Part shown: piece after piece, positions 32,686 to 40,908 of the stretch | Numbering within the stretch: the first letter of the stretch is position 1 | Layout: every line of letters starts with the position of its first letter | NCBI GenBank assembly: GCA_002347725.1 | Contig: DDXA01000004.1 | Coordinates: 682,001-746,000, forward strand | Direction: 5' to 3' | DNA length: 64,000 nucleotides | Source: Actinobacteria bacterium UBA2272 | GTDB taxonomy: Bacteria; Actinomycetota; Coriobacteriia; Anaerosomatales; Anaerosomataceae | The notes under the pieces: generated by a model | What the model was told of the DNA's origin: nothing | Databases searched by the model: none | What the model saw: only the letters and a program-made list of their open reading frames with translations | Translations under genes and position numbers: made by a program

Positions 32686-34801
32686 CCGCCGCGATCACCC
32701 GACCCGCAGGTGGCGAGTCCTGCCCCCGCGCCTCGCAACCAGACTGACACTTACCACGGTCGTGACTGCGATCGTCGTCTTCGCACTGTTTGGGACTGCC
32801 GTCAGCATCGCCTTCGCCTACCACATCCGGGCGATGACCAGAAGCGACCAGCTGAACCGGCTCTCCGAGGTGGAGTTCGTGCTCGAGCTCACAGCCAGAG
32901 AACTGGACTCCCACCTCATGGGCTTCACCGAGTGGCAGGAGTTCTACGATCGCACCGTCACACCGGATCCGGCCTTCGTCGCAGACGAGCTAGACCCCTG
33001 GCTCCCGGAGCGTGCGGGTACGACCGGCATCGTCTGGCAACGTTCCGACGGTTTCGTTCTCCACGAGCGCGGCAACGCCGCGGATATCGCGCAGCTTCTC
33101 TCCGTAGCGGAGCGCGGCGACGCAGCGGGTCTGATGCTCTTGCCCTCCGGCCCCGCGATCGTGGCCGTCAGGCAGATCATCGGCGACCCCGAAGGAGACC
33201 CCGTGGGGGTCCTCGCTATCGCCAGACCGATCAACCCCGCCGACCTCCCTGCAACAGTCCTCGAAACCGAGACCAACTCCGCCGAGCCGACGCCACTCCT
33301 GTCGGCCAGCGGGTGGACCGAGCTGAGTGCGCCGCGAGGCTACTCGGCAGCGGTCGCTGACCTCAGAGGCGGCCGCATGGTGACCCGCGGCACCCTGAGT
33401 GGCATAGACGGCAAGAAGGCGCTCGTCGTCGAGATCTCCCAGCCGGATCCGTGGCTCGGTGAGGGCCGCGCGTGGGTCGTGGTCCTGGTGCCCATCGCCC
33501 TCGGCCTCAGCACGGCCGCCGCCGGGCTGGTGCTCGGCGCGGTACTCTCCCGGAGCATCGGGGTACCTCTCGCACGGTTCGTCGCGTACATGCGCGACCA
33601 GGGCTACTACGCGCTACAGGGCCTCCCGGTGAGTGCTGAGCTCGTCTTGGATCCCGGACTGCCCGACGACTTCAAGGAACTCGGGCAGGTCATCGTCGAT
33701 CTCATGACCCAGCTGCGGGTCAACCAGGCGGAGCTGATCGAAGCCGGGGAGCAGGCGCTGGCCGCCGAGCGCGCCTTCAGGCTGGTCGTCGAGGAGTCTC
33801 CCGAAGTGAAGATCCTCGTCCGTGGGGGCGTCGTGGAGATCGCCAACCCGGCGGCGGCCCACTTCTTCGGCCTGCATCTGGGCGATCTGGTCAGAGCAGA
33901 TCCGAGAGGCATCTTCTCTGGAGTCACCCTCACCGACGAGCAGGGACAGGCCATTGACCTGAGCGGCGTCGGCACGATGGCGTCGGCGGCGTCGGTGGTC
34001 GCGCGCTGCGAGATGCCCGACCAGCCCGACCGGTGGGTGGAGATCAGCGTCGCCACGATCGACGAGCTCGGCCGCGACTACGTCATATCGGCACGCAACA
34101 TCACCGAAGAGCGTCGGCTCGAGGCCCTCCGTCAAGAGATCCTTTCGCTCGTCTCCCACGACCTCCGCAGTCCGTTGACGGTCGTGCGCGGATACCTGGA
34201 CATCCTCGACCGGCAGCTCCCCGCCGCGGCTGGCGAGCATGAGGCTATCGCCGGAGCGCAGCGCGCGGCCCGGCGCATGGAGGGCCTCCTTGAAGATCTG
34301 CTGAACGCGACGCGCGCCGAGCGCGCCTTCGCACCGACAGTGATGCGCGCGATCGATCTCGGCGAGCTGGTGGATACGCTCGTCACCTCGATGCGGCTCA
34401 GTGCCGAGCAGGAGTTGCGGGTGCACGTGGACGACGAGGTGACGGTACTCGGTGACGCTGCCCGACTGGAACAGGCGGTCACGAACCTCGTCGGCAACGC
34501 CATCAAGCACGGGGCGCCGAGCGGTGCGATCGACGTGCGCGTGTTCCGGCGGGGCGAGCGTGCGTGCGTCTCCGTGAAAGACGAAGGGCCGGGCGTGGAC
34601 CCAGATCTTGTGGAGAGCGTGTTCGACCGGGGTGTCCGTGGTCCGACGGCGGACGGTCTTCCCGGTCTGGGCCTCGGCCTGTATATCGTGCGTATCGTGG
34701 CCGAGGCACACGGCGGCTCGGTGACGGTCGAGGAGCACGGTCAACCCGGCGCGCTGTTCGTGATGGATCTGCCGCTCGAACACCAGACGGCGCCCGGCTA
34801 G
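32678..34801 (+). CDS. Orphan membrane sensor histidine kinase (CHASE4-PAS-HisKA)
   Basis: 707 residues. TM1 is at ~16-45; an extracellular CHASE4-like domain follows (GFTEWQEFYDRTV... near residue 85), then TM2 at ~267-295. A PAS-like domain lies at ~365-465, then HisKA with SLVSHDLRSPLTVVRGYL (His near residue 494), and a HATPase domain with NAIKHG, VKDEGPGVDPD and GLGLGLYIVR. CHASE4 senses an extracellular small molecule in related proteins. No response regulator lies next to it, so the partner is unknown. Confidence 0.92.
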   Translation: MPDRRDHPTRRWRVLPPRLATRLTLTTVVTAIVVFALFGTAVSIAFAYHIRAMTRSDQLNRLSEVEFVLELTARELDSHLMGFTEWQEFYDRTVTPDPAFVADELDPWLPERAGTTGIVWQRSDGFVLHERGNAADIAQLLSVAERGDAAGLMLLPSGPAIVAVRQIIGDPEGDPVGVLAIARPINPADLPATVLETETNSAEPTPLLSASGWTELSAPRGYSAAVADLRGGRMVTRGTLSGIDGKKALVVEISQPDPWLGEGRAWVVVLVPIALGLSTAAAGLVLGAVLSRSIGVPLARFVAYMRDQGYYALQGLPVSAELVLDPGLPDDFKELGQVIVDLMTQLRVNQAELIEAGEQALAAERAFRLVVEESPEVKILVRGGVVEIANPAAAHFFGLHLGDLVRADPRGIFSGVTLTDEQGQAIDLSGVGTMASAASVVARCEMPDQPDRWVEISVATIDELGRDYVISARNITEERRLEALRQEILSLVSHDLRSPLTVVRGYLDILDRQLPAAAGEHEAIAGAQRAARRMEGLLEDLLNATRAERAFAPTVMRAIDLGELVDTLVTSMRLSAEQELRVHVDDEVTVLGDAARLEQAVTNLVGNAIKHGAPSGAIDVRVFRRGERACVSVKDEGPGVDPDLVESVFDRGVRGPTADGLPGLGLGLYIVRIVAEAHGGSVTVEEHGQPGALFVMDLPLEHQTAPG

Positions 34802-35748
34802 ACGTCGAGCGCAAGCTCCACGAGCCGGTCGCACAGCTCCGGGAATTCGATCCCTGCCGCGCGCGCCGCATCAGGCAGCAGACTGGTTCGCGTCATACCC
34901 GGAATCGTATTCAGCTCGAGAACGAAGACCTCACCCGTAGTCGTGACAATCATGTCGGTGCGCGACATACCCCTGCAGTCAAGAGCCCGGTGGGCGGCGA
35001 CCGCGACAGCCTGGCATTCGGCGCGCGCGTTCTCGCTGATGCGCGCCGGGATGATGTGGCTGCTCATTCCGGGAACGTACTTGGACTCGTAGTCGTAGAA
35101 CTCATGCTCCGGGACCACCTCGAGCGTGGGCAGCGCCATCAACTCGCGATTCCCGATCACCCCGACAGTCACCTCGACCCCTGCAACGAACGACTCGACG
35201 AGGACCGTGTCATCGTGCTCGAAGGCACGCGCCACGGCCGCCGGCAGTTCGCCAGGCTCGTGGACGATCGACATTCCCACCGACGAGCCCTCGTTCACCG
35301 GCTTGACCACGAGCTTCTCGCCGAGCGAGCCGATGATCGCAGCGTAGTCGACCGGCGCATCGGTCCTCAGGACAGCGAACGCCGGAGTCCGCAGGCCTTC
35401 GGCAAGGAAGATATGTTTGGACATGACCTTGTCCATGGCAAGCGCGCTCGCAAGCACACCCGATCCGACATACGGCAGGCCAAGAAGCTCGAGAAGTCCC
35501 TGGATCGTGCCGTCCTCCCCGAACCTGCCGTGCAGGCAGACGAACACGGCGTCAAATCCACCGGTGCGCAGCTGCTCGATGAAGCCGTCCTCGGCACTGT
35601 CGATGTGCGTGACCGCGTGACCGCGATCCTCAAGCGCGGAGATCACCTGCGCACCCGTGTTCAGCGAGACTTCTCGCTCGGCCGAGGTACCGCCTGCGAG
35701 AACAGCCAGCGAGAGACTGCCGGCGCGACCTGCAGCAGGCGTCACCAT
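34798..35748 (-). CDS. ddl: D-alanine-D-alanine ligase
   Basis: 316 residues from the ATG at 35748, which has GGGAGC upstream; longer in-frame starts overlap the upstream gene. Typical ATP-grasp features: LAGGTSAEREVSLNTG, FVCLHGRFGEDGTIQG, YVGSGVLASALAMDK, LVVKPVNEGSSVGM, ELNTIPGMTRTSLLP. It makes the D-Ala-D-Ala end of peptidoglycan precursors in the cytoplasm. It overlaps the upstream membrane-protein gene by 7 bp. Confidence 0.94.
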   Translation of the reverse strand: MVTPAAGRAGSLSLAVLAGGTSAEREVSLNTGAQVISALEDRGHAVTHIDSAEDGFIEQLRTGGFDAVFVCLHGRFGEDGTIQGLLELLGLPYVGSGVLASALAMDKVMSKHIFLAEGLRTPAFAVLRTDAPVDYAAIIGSLGEKLVVKPVNEGSSVGMSIVHEPGELPAAVARAFEHDDTVLVESFVAGVEVTVGVIGNRELMALPTLEVVPEHEFYDYESKYVPGMSSHIIPARISENARAECQAVAVAAHRALDCRGMSRTDMIVTTTGEVFVLELNTIPGMTRTSLLPDAARAAGIEFPELCDRLVELALDV

Positions 35749-36362
35749 ACCCCGCTCCCGGTGAGTACCTCGAGCACATACAGGGTCACGATCCACACCA
35801 TCGCTCCAAAGAACGCAGCGAGTGCGCCACGTGTGAGCGCGGAGGCGAGCAGCCCCCGACGCCGGTCCACCGGGCGCCGCAAGCGCGCCACGAGCCAGAC
35901 GGTCAGTGAGAGCAGCGGGCCGAGTGCGGCCAGCGCGAGGCCCGAGAACACGAGCGGCGCGTAGACCGGCAGCCACCGTGCCGGCTGCTCGGGTGTCGCG
36001 ATGTTGAGAAGGTACGCCGACATGCCCGAAAGGACGATCCACGCACCCAGGTAGACCGCATACGGTACCCAGGTGAGACCGCCTTCCACAGCTTCCACGA
36101 GAACCGCATCGGCTGCGGTCTTGTCCGTAGGCTCGTCATCGGATGCCCTCGGCTCGGGCTCGAGTGCGTTCTCGGACCCCGGGTCACCCGCGGTCTCGCT
36201 CTCTGGCTCGCTCTCCGACTCGGACTCCGGCTCGGGTGCCGCCGCCTCACCGGGCATAGGCTCGGCCACGACCTCGTCGTCAAGCCCCCCGGCGACCTCG
36301 CTCGCGGGCCCATCGATCGCCGACTGGTTCTTCTCTTCGGCGATATCGTCGTGATCTGACAC
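35742..36362 (-). CDS. Acidic N-terminal membrane protein, unknown
   Basis: 206 residues. The first ~95 residues are acidic with Glu-Ser repeats (EPESESESEPESE), probably disordered in the cytoplasm. Four hydrophobic helices follow (VPYAVYLGAWIVLSGMSAYLL, LPVYAPLVFSGLALAALGPL, LSLTVWLVARL, ALAAFFGAMVWIVTLYVLEVL). No family recognised. Overlap with ddl suggests co-expression with cell-wall synthesis. Confidence 0.7.
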   Translation of the reverse strand: MSDHDDIAEEKNQSAIDGPASEVAGGLDDEVVAEPMPGEAAAPEPESESESEPESETAGDPGSENALEPEPRASDDEPTDKTAADAVLVEAVEGGLTWVPYAVYLGAWIVLSGMSAYLLNIATPEQPARWLPVYAPLVFSGLALAALGPLLSLTVWLVARLRRPVDRRRGLLASALTRGALAAFFGAMVWIVTLYVLEVLTGSGVW

Positions 36363-36541
36363 GCGCGCCCTCTTCCCGGGAATGTCCTCCGCGTCAGTCT
36401 AGTCGAGCCTCGGGAGCGCGACAACGCCCTCCGCCGAGCTGTGGAGCTTTCGTGGATTCGCCTCGGCGGGCGACCGTTGCCCGTCCCGGCGTCGTACTAT
36501 GTGAGCGCTGCGGAAGAGCCCGCACGGAAAGGATGTCTGCG

Positions 36542-37795
36542 ATGGAGAACACGGGAATACCGGGGTCTGACCCCGTTCATCAGTCCACCACCCCGGCCGG
36601 GGCGGCCTTCCCCGCCCCGGTCGAGCCGACGCCAGCGCCGGTTGCGGTATCTGCCGCAAGCCCACATCGTACCCGCTCGCTTCTGCTGATCGTGGCGGTT
36701 GTGTTCGTTGCCCTACTGGCAGGCACGATAGCCGGCCTGGCGGGGGGCTACGCGGCCTATCGGTTCGCGCCCGCTCAGGAGAGCAGGCAGATCGAACTCG
36801 TGGGCGACCAGACGGAGGAGGTCGTCGCGGCGGCTGCGTCCGTCGCCCTGCCGAGTGTCGTCAATGTCGACGTCACCGGCGAGCAGGCGGACAGCGGCTC
36901 CCTTCCGAGTGAGCATCCCAGCGTCCCGATACAGGGCGAGGGATCGGGCGTGGCCTACCAGGAGGCTCCCGACGGCGGAACATACATCATCACGAACAAC
37001 CACGTCGTCGATGGCGCCACTACCATCGTCGTGACCGACTCGGACGGCGAACGCCACGATGCCGAGCTCGTCGGCGGTGACTCAGAGAGCGATATCGCGG
37101 TGATCAAGGTCGAGTCGCCGATCCCGACCATCGGGATCGGCGACTCGGAGAATCTCGTGGTCGGCCAGCTCGCCATAGCGATCGGCTCACCGTTCGGTCT
37201 CGAGCACTCGGTGACCTCGGGTGTGGTGTCCGCCGTACATCGCCCGCTCACCAACATCGGTGACAGCGACGGACGGTATCCGTACGTCGATTCGATCCAG
37301 ACCGACGCGGCCATCAATCCCGGCAACTCGGGTGGCGCACTCGTCGATCGCCGGGGACTGCTGATAGGCATTCCCTCGGCCATCTACAGCGACACCGGTT
37401 CCTACGATGGAGTGGGTCTCGCGATCCCCGTTCAGACCGCGGTCCGCGCCGCCGGCGAACTCATCGAGAAGGGCCGCGTGGATACGCCCTTCCTCGGCAT
37501 ACTTGGCCAAACCGTCACGCCGGCGTTCGCCGAGCAGGAGGCGCTGACTGTTACCGAGGGCGCCTGGGTGGCGGAGGTCACCGCCGGTACCGAGGCCGAA
37601 AAGGCCGGGCTGCAGACCGGCGACGTCATCGTCGCGCTGGATGATACGCGAATCCGCTCGATGGACGATCTCATTCTGACCGTGCGCCGTCAATCGGTCG
37701 GCGACGAGGTGTCGCTCACGATCTGGCGTGATGGGGACGAGATGACCATCGAGATGATGATCGGCATCAAGCCGCAGGACCTCACCACCGAGTGA
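36542..37795 (+). CDS. HtrA/DegP-like membrane serine protease with PDZ domain
   Basis: 417 residues from the ATG at 36542, with GGAAAGGA about 8 nt upstream. A basic stretch and one membrane segment (LLLIVAVVFVALLAGTIAGLAGGY, ~42-66) anchor it. The protease has a full triad: His in TNNHVVDG (~153), Asp in ESDIAVIKV (~184), Ser in NPGNSGGALVD (~262). A PDZ domain is at ~325-410 (AEVTAGTEAEKAGLQTGDVIVALDD). It acts outside the membrane on misfolded proteins or in stress signalling. A terminator follows at 37816. Confidence 0.94.
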   Translation: MENTGIPGSDPVHQSTTPAGAAFPAPVEPTPAPVAVSAASPHRTRSLLLIVAVVFVALLAGTIAGLAGGYAAYRFAPAQESRQIELVGDQTEEVVAAAASVALPSVVNVDVTGEQADSGSLPSEHPSVPIQGEGSGVAYQEAPDGGTYIITNNHVVDGATTIVVTDSDGERHDAELVGGDSESDIAVIKVESPIPTIGIGDSENLVVGQLAIAIGSPFGLEHSVTSGVVSAVHRPLTNIGDSDGRYPYVDSIQTDAAINPGNSGGALVDRRGLLIGIPSAIYSDTGSYDGVGLAIPVQTAVRAAGELIEKGRVDTPFLGILGQTVTPAFAEQEALTVTEGAWVAEVTAGTEAEKAGLQTGDVIVALDDTRIRSMDDLILTVRRQSVGDEVSLTIWRDGDEMTIEMMIGIKPQDLTTE

Positions 37796-37815
37796 CGAGA
37801 TCCTGACCCGCTCGT

Positions 37816-37841
37816 GCGGGGGCGCCTCCGGGCGCCCCCGC
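37816..37841 (+). terminator. Hairpin after the HtrA gene
   Basis: Perfect 11-bp stem (GCGGGGGCGCC / GGCGCCCCCGC) with a 4-nt loop, 20 bp after the stop. Little U follows; it can serve the converging cytochrome gene as well. Confidence 0.6.
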
Positions 37842-37859
37842 TGTCGCTGCCGGTGACCG

Positions 37860-39215
37860 CTATGCCCTCGGCCGTTGCAAGAATCCCCACCCGGCACCGA
37901 TGAGAACGGCGCCCGCGAGCACGATCGCGACCCAGATCAGGGGATTCATGCCACCGGGCGGCTCTTCTTCTGCAGCCGCAGCCAGCTCGGCAGACTCGGC
38001 ATCGGCCGCAGCTTCGGCCGATGTGTATACGACCGAGCGCGCACTCACCATGGTCGTGGTGGGAATCTCCACTCCGGCCTTGGCGGCCATCTCCTCCGAG
38101 CACGAGCGATAGTAGAGCGTCGCCGTAACGGTGACGGGACCATCAGCCATCGGGAACGCATACTCGTTCGAGGTGGACTCCTTCGGCGGGATGCGATCAT
38201 CGCTCTCGAAATCGACCGCATCCCACAGCTCGACCGGGAACTCGCCTTCGGCGTTCTTCAGCACGCTCACGAAGTCCCGGCGTGTGCGCAGGAGTTCTCC
38301 GCCCCCCTCGTCGGTCGCGACGACCTCGAGCCACATCTGCCGTACCTCGGTCAGCCCCGTCGGCAGGTAGTGGCCTGCACCGACGTTGGTGATGGTGGTG
38401 GTCACGGGGACCTCGCCACCGGCAACGACCTCCGGAACCTCCAGGTCGAGGGTCGCGGCCGCCTGGAGCCGCTCTTCGGCAAGGTCGGCGTAGCCCAGGC
38501 CGACGTTGCCGCCGGCGAAGGTCATGGTGTAGATGTGCTCGCGCTCGGGGCCGGGGCCGGCCGCCTTCCCGGGATTCGGCTTCGTGACACCGGGTCCGGG
38601 CGTCATGTGACAGTCCTGGCAGACGATGCCCTCGGCAGCGTACGGGCTGTTCTTCCACTCGGTGTACGTGGCCTCGAGGTGCATACCGTTCCCGGGGTGG
38701 TCGACGTTGTGACACGTCCCGCAGAACTCGGCCGTTTCGTGGAACGCCGAGTACGCCGCCGGATGCGGGGCCTGCGGGTCCTTGAGTTGTGCCAACTTGA
38801 TCCCGTCGCCGGTCACCTCGGCAGACGTGTTGCCGAGAGGCTCGCTGGTGCCGCTCACCTGATGGCAGAAGTCACAGGTGACCCCCTCGAGGCCGACGGC
38901 GGAGACACCGGACTGATCGAGACCGTCGAGCTCGCCCGCCATGACGGCGATCGGGCTGTGGCACGCGTTGCAGAACTCATCGAGTGCACCGTCGGTGGCC
39001 TCGTTCGCTTCCTTCAGCTTGACCAGGTAGATCGGATCGGTGAGTGCCTGCGCATGCATCGACGGGCGCCACTGCTCGAGAAGCGCCGCGTGACATCCAC
39101 ATCCGGTCGAGGGCCCGAACAACGAACTCGACATCGACGGCAGCGCGAAGGCAGCTGCAGGCGCAAACAGGATCGCGGTGGCGAGCACCAGAGCTGCGAG
39201 CGACTTCTTGCTCAT
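37860..39215 (-). CDS. Exported multiheme cytochrome c with C-terminal anchor
   Basis: 451 residues from the ATG at 39215. A signal peptide (AALVLATAILFAPAAAFALP) is followed by four canonical haem motifs: CNACH (82-86), CDFCH (114-118), CGTCH (165-169) and CQDCH (199-203). An N-terminal CGCH (39-42), positioned where cytochrome c554-like families have their first CXXCH, has only one residue between cysteines. Several His (e.g. PSMHAQAL, PHPAAYSAFH) can be distal ligands. After residue ~230 an immunoglobulin-like domain follows, then a Pro/Glu-rich linker and a C-terminal membrane helix (LIWVAIVLAGAVLIGAGW). By family it carries electrons at the cell surface. Confidence 0.85.
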   Translation of the reverse strand: MSKKSLAALVLATAILFAPAAAFALPSMSSSLFGPSTGCGCHAALLEQWRPSMHAQALTDPIYLVKLKEANEATDGALDEFCNACHSPIAVMAGELDGLDQSGVSAVGLEGVTCDFCHQVSGTSEPLGNTSAEVTGDGIKLAQLKDPQAPHPAAYSAFHETAEFCGTCHNVDHPGNGMHLEATYTEWKNSPYAAEGIVCQDCHMTPGPGVTKPNPGKAAGPGPEREHIYTMTFAGGNVGLGYADLAEERLQAAATLDLEVPEVVAGGEVPVTTTITNVGAGHYLPTGLTEVRQMWLEVVATDEGGGELLRTRRDFVSVLKNAEGEFPVELWDAVDFESDDRIPPKESTSNEYAFPMADGPVTVTATLYYRSCSEEMAAKAGVEIPTTTMVSARSVVYTSAEAAADAESAELAAAAEEEPPGGMNPLIWVAIVLAGAVLIGAGWGFLQRPRA

Positions 39216-39377
39216 CTCTACCCCTCTCTCCACAACCGTGCTCGGACCGTGTTCGCACGTTCACATGCCTCCACCGTACCCGACCCATCCCGACTTCAGC
39301 AGACTCGTGCCACAAGTAGACGGTAAGATGAGGAGGTTGCCGCCGAGCGGCAGTCTGACGCGATGAAAGGGCTACTC

Positions 39378-39878
39378 ATGGAGACCTACAGGTGCAAAGC
39401 GTGCGGCTACTATCACATCGGCCCGGCGCCGGACCGCTGCCCCGTGTGCGGCGCACCGCAGTCGTTCTTCCTCCCATACGACGGGCCGGGCGATCTTGCC
39501 GGTACGCAGACACTCGCCAACCTGCAAGCGGCCTTTGCGGGTGAGTCGCAAGCTAACAGGCGCTACACCCTGTTCGCCCGCATCGCAGAACTTGAGGGAC
39601 ACGAGACGGCACGCGCGGCGTTCGACCGCGCGGCGACAGAGGAGACAGCGCACGCACTCGGCCACCTCGCGTACATGGGCGCCTTCGGCTCCACCGACGA
39701 GAACCTGGCGGCGGCGGTCGACGGCGAGGAGTACGAGGCAGCCGAGATGTATCCCGAGTTCGCGCGGGTCGCCGAAGAAGAAGGCTACCCGCAGATCGCG
39801 CAGTACTTCCGCGCGGTGGGTGGCTACGAGCGGCAGCACCGGGACGGCTTCGGAGAGGCGAGGAAGGACCGTGCCTGA
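39378..39878 (+). CDS. Rubrerythrin with N-terminal rubredoxin domain
   Basis: 166 residues from the second ATG, which has AAAGGG 6 nt upstream; an ATG at 39363 has none. The N-terminal rubredoxin domain has YRCKACGYYH and DRCPVCGAP, and a ferritin-like four-helix domain follows (FAGESQANRRYTLFA, ATEETAHALGHL, ARVAEEEGYPQIA, YERQHRDGF) with diiron ligands. This is the domain order of reverse rubrerythrins. It reduces hydrogen peroxide in anaerobes. Coupled to rlmN by an 8-bp overlap. Confidence 0.92.
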   Translation: METYRCKACGYYHIGPAPDRCPVCGAPQSFFLPYDGPGDLAGTQTLANLQAAFAGESQANRRYTLFARIAELEGHETARAAFDRAATEETAHALGHLAYMGAFGSTDENLAAAVDGEEYEAAEMYPEFARVAEEEGYPQIAQYFRAVGGYERQHRDGFGEARKDRA

Positions 39879-40908
39879 CGCGCCGGGCACGGATATCAGC
39901 TCGCTTGGATCCGACGGTCTCGTCGACGCGCTCTCGTCCCTCGGACAGCCTACCTACCGGGGACGCCAGGTGCTCGTGTGGCTGTACGGCCGTCTTGCGT
40001 CCTCGTTCGACGACATGACCGACCTGCCTGCCCGACTTCGGGGTGAGCTGTCCGAGCGGTTCGTGCTCGTTCAACCGACACAGGTCGAGAGTCAGCACTC
40101 GAGCGACGGTTCGCGGAAGTACCTGTGGCGACTTGTCGACGGTGTGCAGATCGAAAGCGTTGGTATTCCGGCAGCCGAGCGGCTCACCGTCTGTTTCAGC
40201 ACCCAGGCCGGCTGTGCCATGGGGTGCACGTTCTGCGCAACAGGTCGCGGGGGCTTCGTGCGGGACCTCACGCCCGGCGAGATGGCCTGGCAGGTAGGAC
40301 TCGTCGCGAGGGACTTTGGGATGCGAGCCTCGGGTGCGGTCGCCATGGGCCAGGGCGAACCGCTCAACAACTACGACGCCACCCTCGCGGGCCTGCGCCT
40401 GATGAACCACAAGGACAGCCTGGGTATCGGCGCCCGTCACCTCACGATCTCCACCTGCGGGGTCGTACCGGGCATCGACCGCCTGGCCAGAGAACCCGAG
40501 CAGTTCACGCTCGCGGTCTCGCTCCACTCGGCAGTACAGAAGACACGCGACCGCCTCATGCCGGCGACCCGGCGCTGGCCCCTCGGTCTCCTGAAGGGAA
40601 CCCTGATCGACTACACGCAACGCACAGGACGGCGACCTACACTCGAGTTCGCGCTCATCGCCGACGAGAACGATACCCCGGCCGAGGTTCAGGCGCTCGT
40701 CGAGTTCGCACGGGGGTGGATGTGCCACGTCAACCTGATACCGGTCAACCCGGTGAAGGGCAGCGCCGCCGCACGACCGGCCGAGGACCGGACGATGGAG
40801 GTGGCAGCCGTCCTGCGAGCGGCCGGGATCGAGACATCGGTCCGCGTGGAGCGCGGCGTCGACATCGATGCCGCCTGCGGTCAGCTCGCGCAGCGGCACC
40901 TACGCTAG
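39871..40908 (+). CDS. rlmN: 23S rRNA (adenine2503-C2) methyltransferase
   Basis: 345 residues from a GTG with AGGAAGGA upstream; the GTG overlaps the rubrerythrin stop (GTGCCTGA). The radical-SAM cluster motif is GCAMGCTFCATG. VQIESVGIPAAERLTVCFSTQ, GMRASGAVAMGQGEPLNNYD, LAVSLHSA and NLIPVNPVKGS are conserved. It methylates 23S A2503 (and often tRNA A37) in the cytoplasm. Its TAG stop shares CTAG with addA. Confidence 0.95.
   Translation: MPDAPGTDISSLGSDGLVDALSSLGQPTYRGRQVLVWLYGRLASSFDDMTDLPARLRGELSERFVLVQPTQVESQHSSDGSRKYLWRLVDGVQIESVGIPAAERLTVCFSTQAGCAMGCTFCATGRGGFVRDLTPGEMAWQVGLVARDFGMRASGAVAMGQGEPLNNYDATLAGLRLMNHKDSLGIGARHLTISTCGVVPGIDRLAREPEQFTLAVSLHSAVQKTRDRLMPATRRWPLGLLKGTLIDYTQRTGRRPTLEFALIADENDTPAEVQALVEFARGWMCHVNLIPVNPVKGSAAARPAEDRTMEVAAVLRAAGIETSVRVERGVDIDAACGQLAQRHLR

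Noticed and set aside
35749..36042. 98-residue N-terminal extension of Ddl
   Set aside because: It would overlap nearly half of the upstream membrane protein gene; the ATG at 35748 gives the usual Ddl start.
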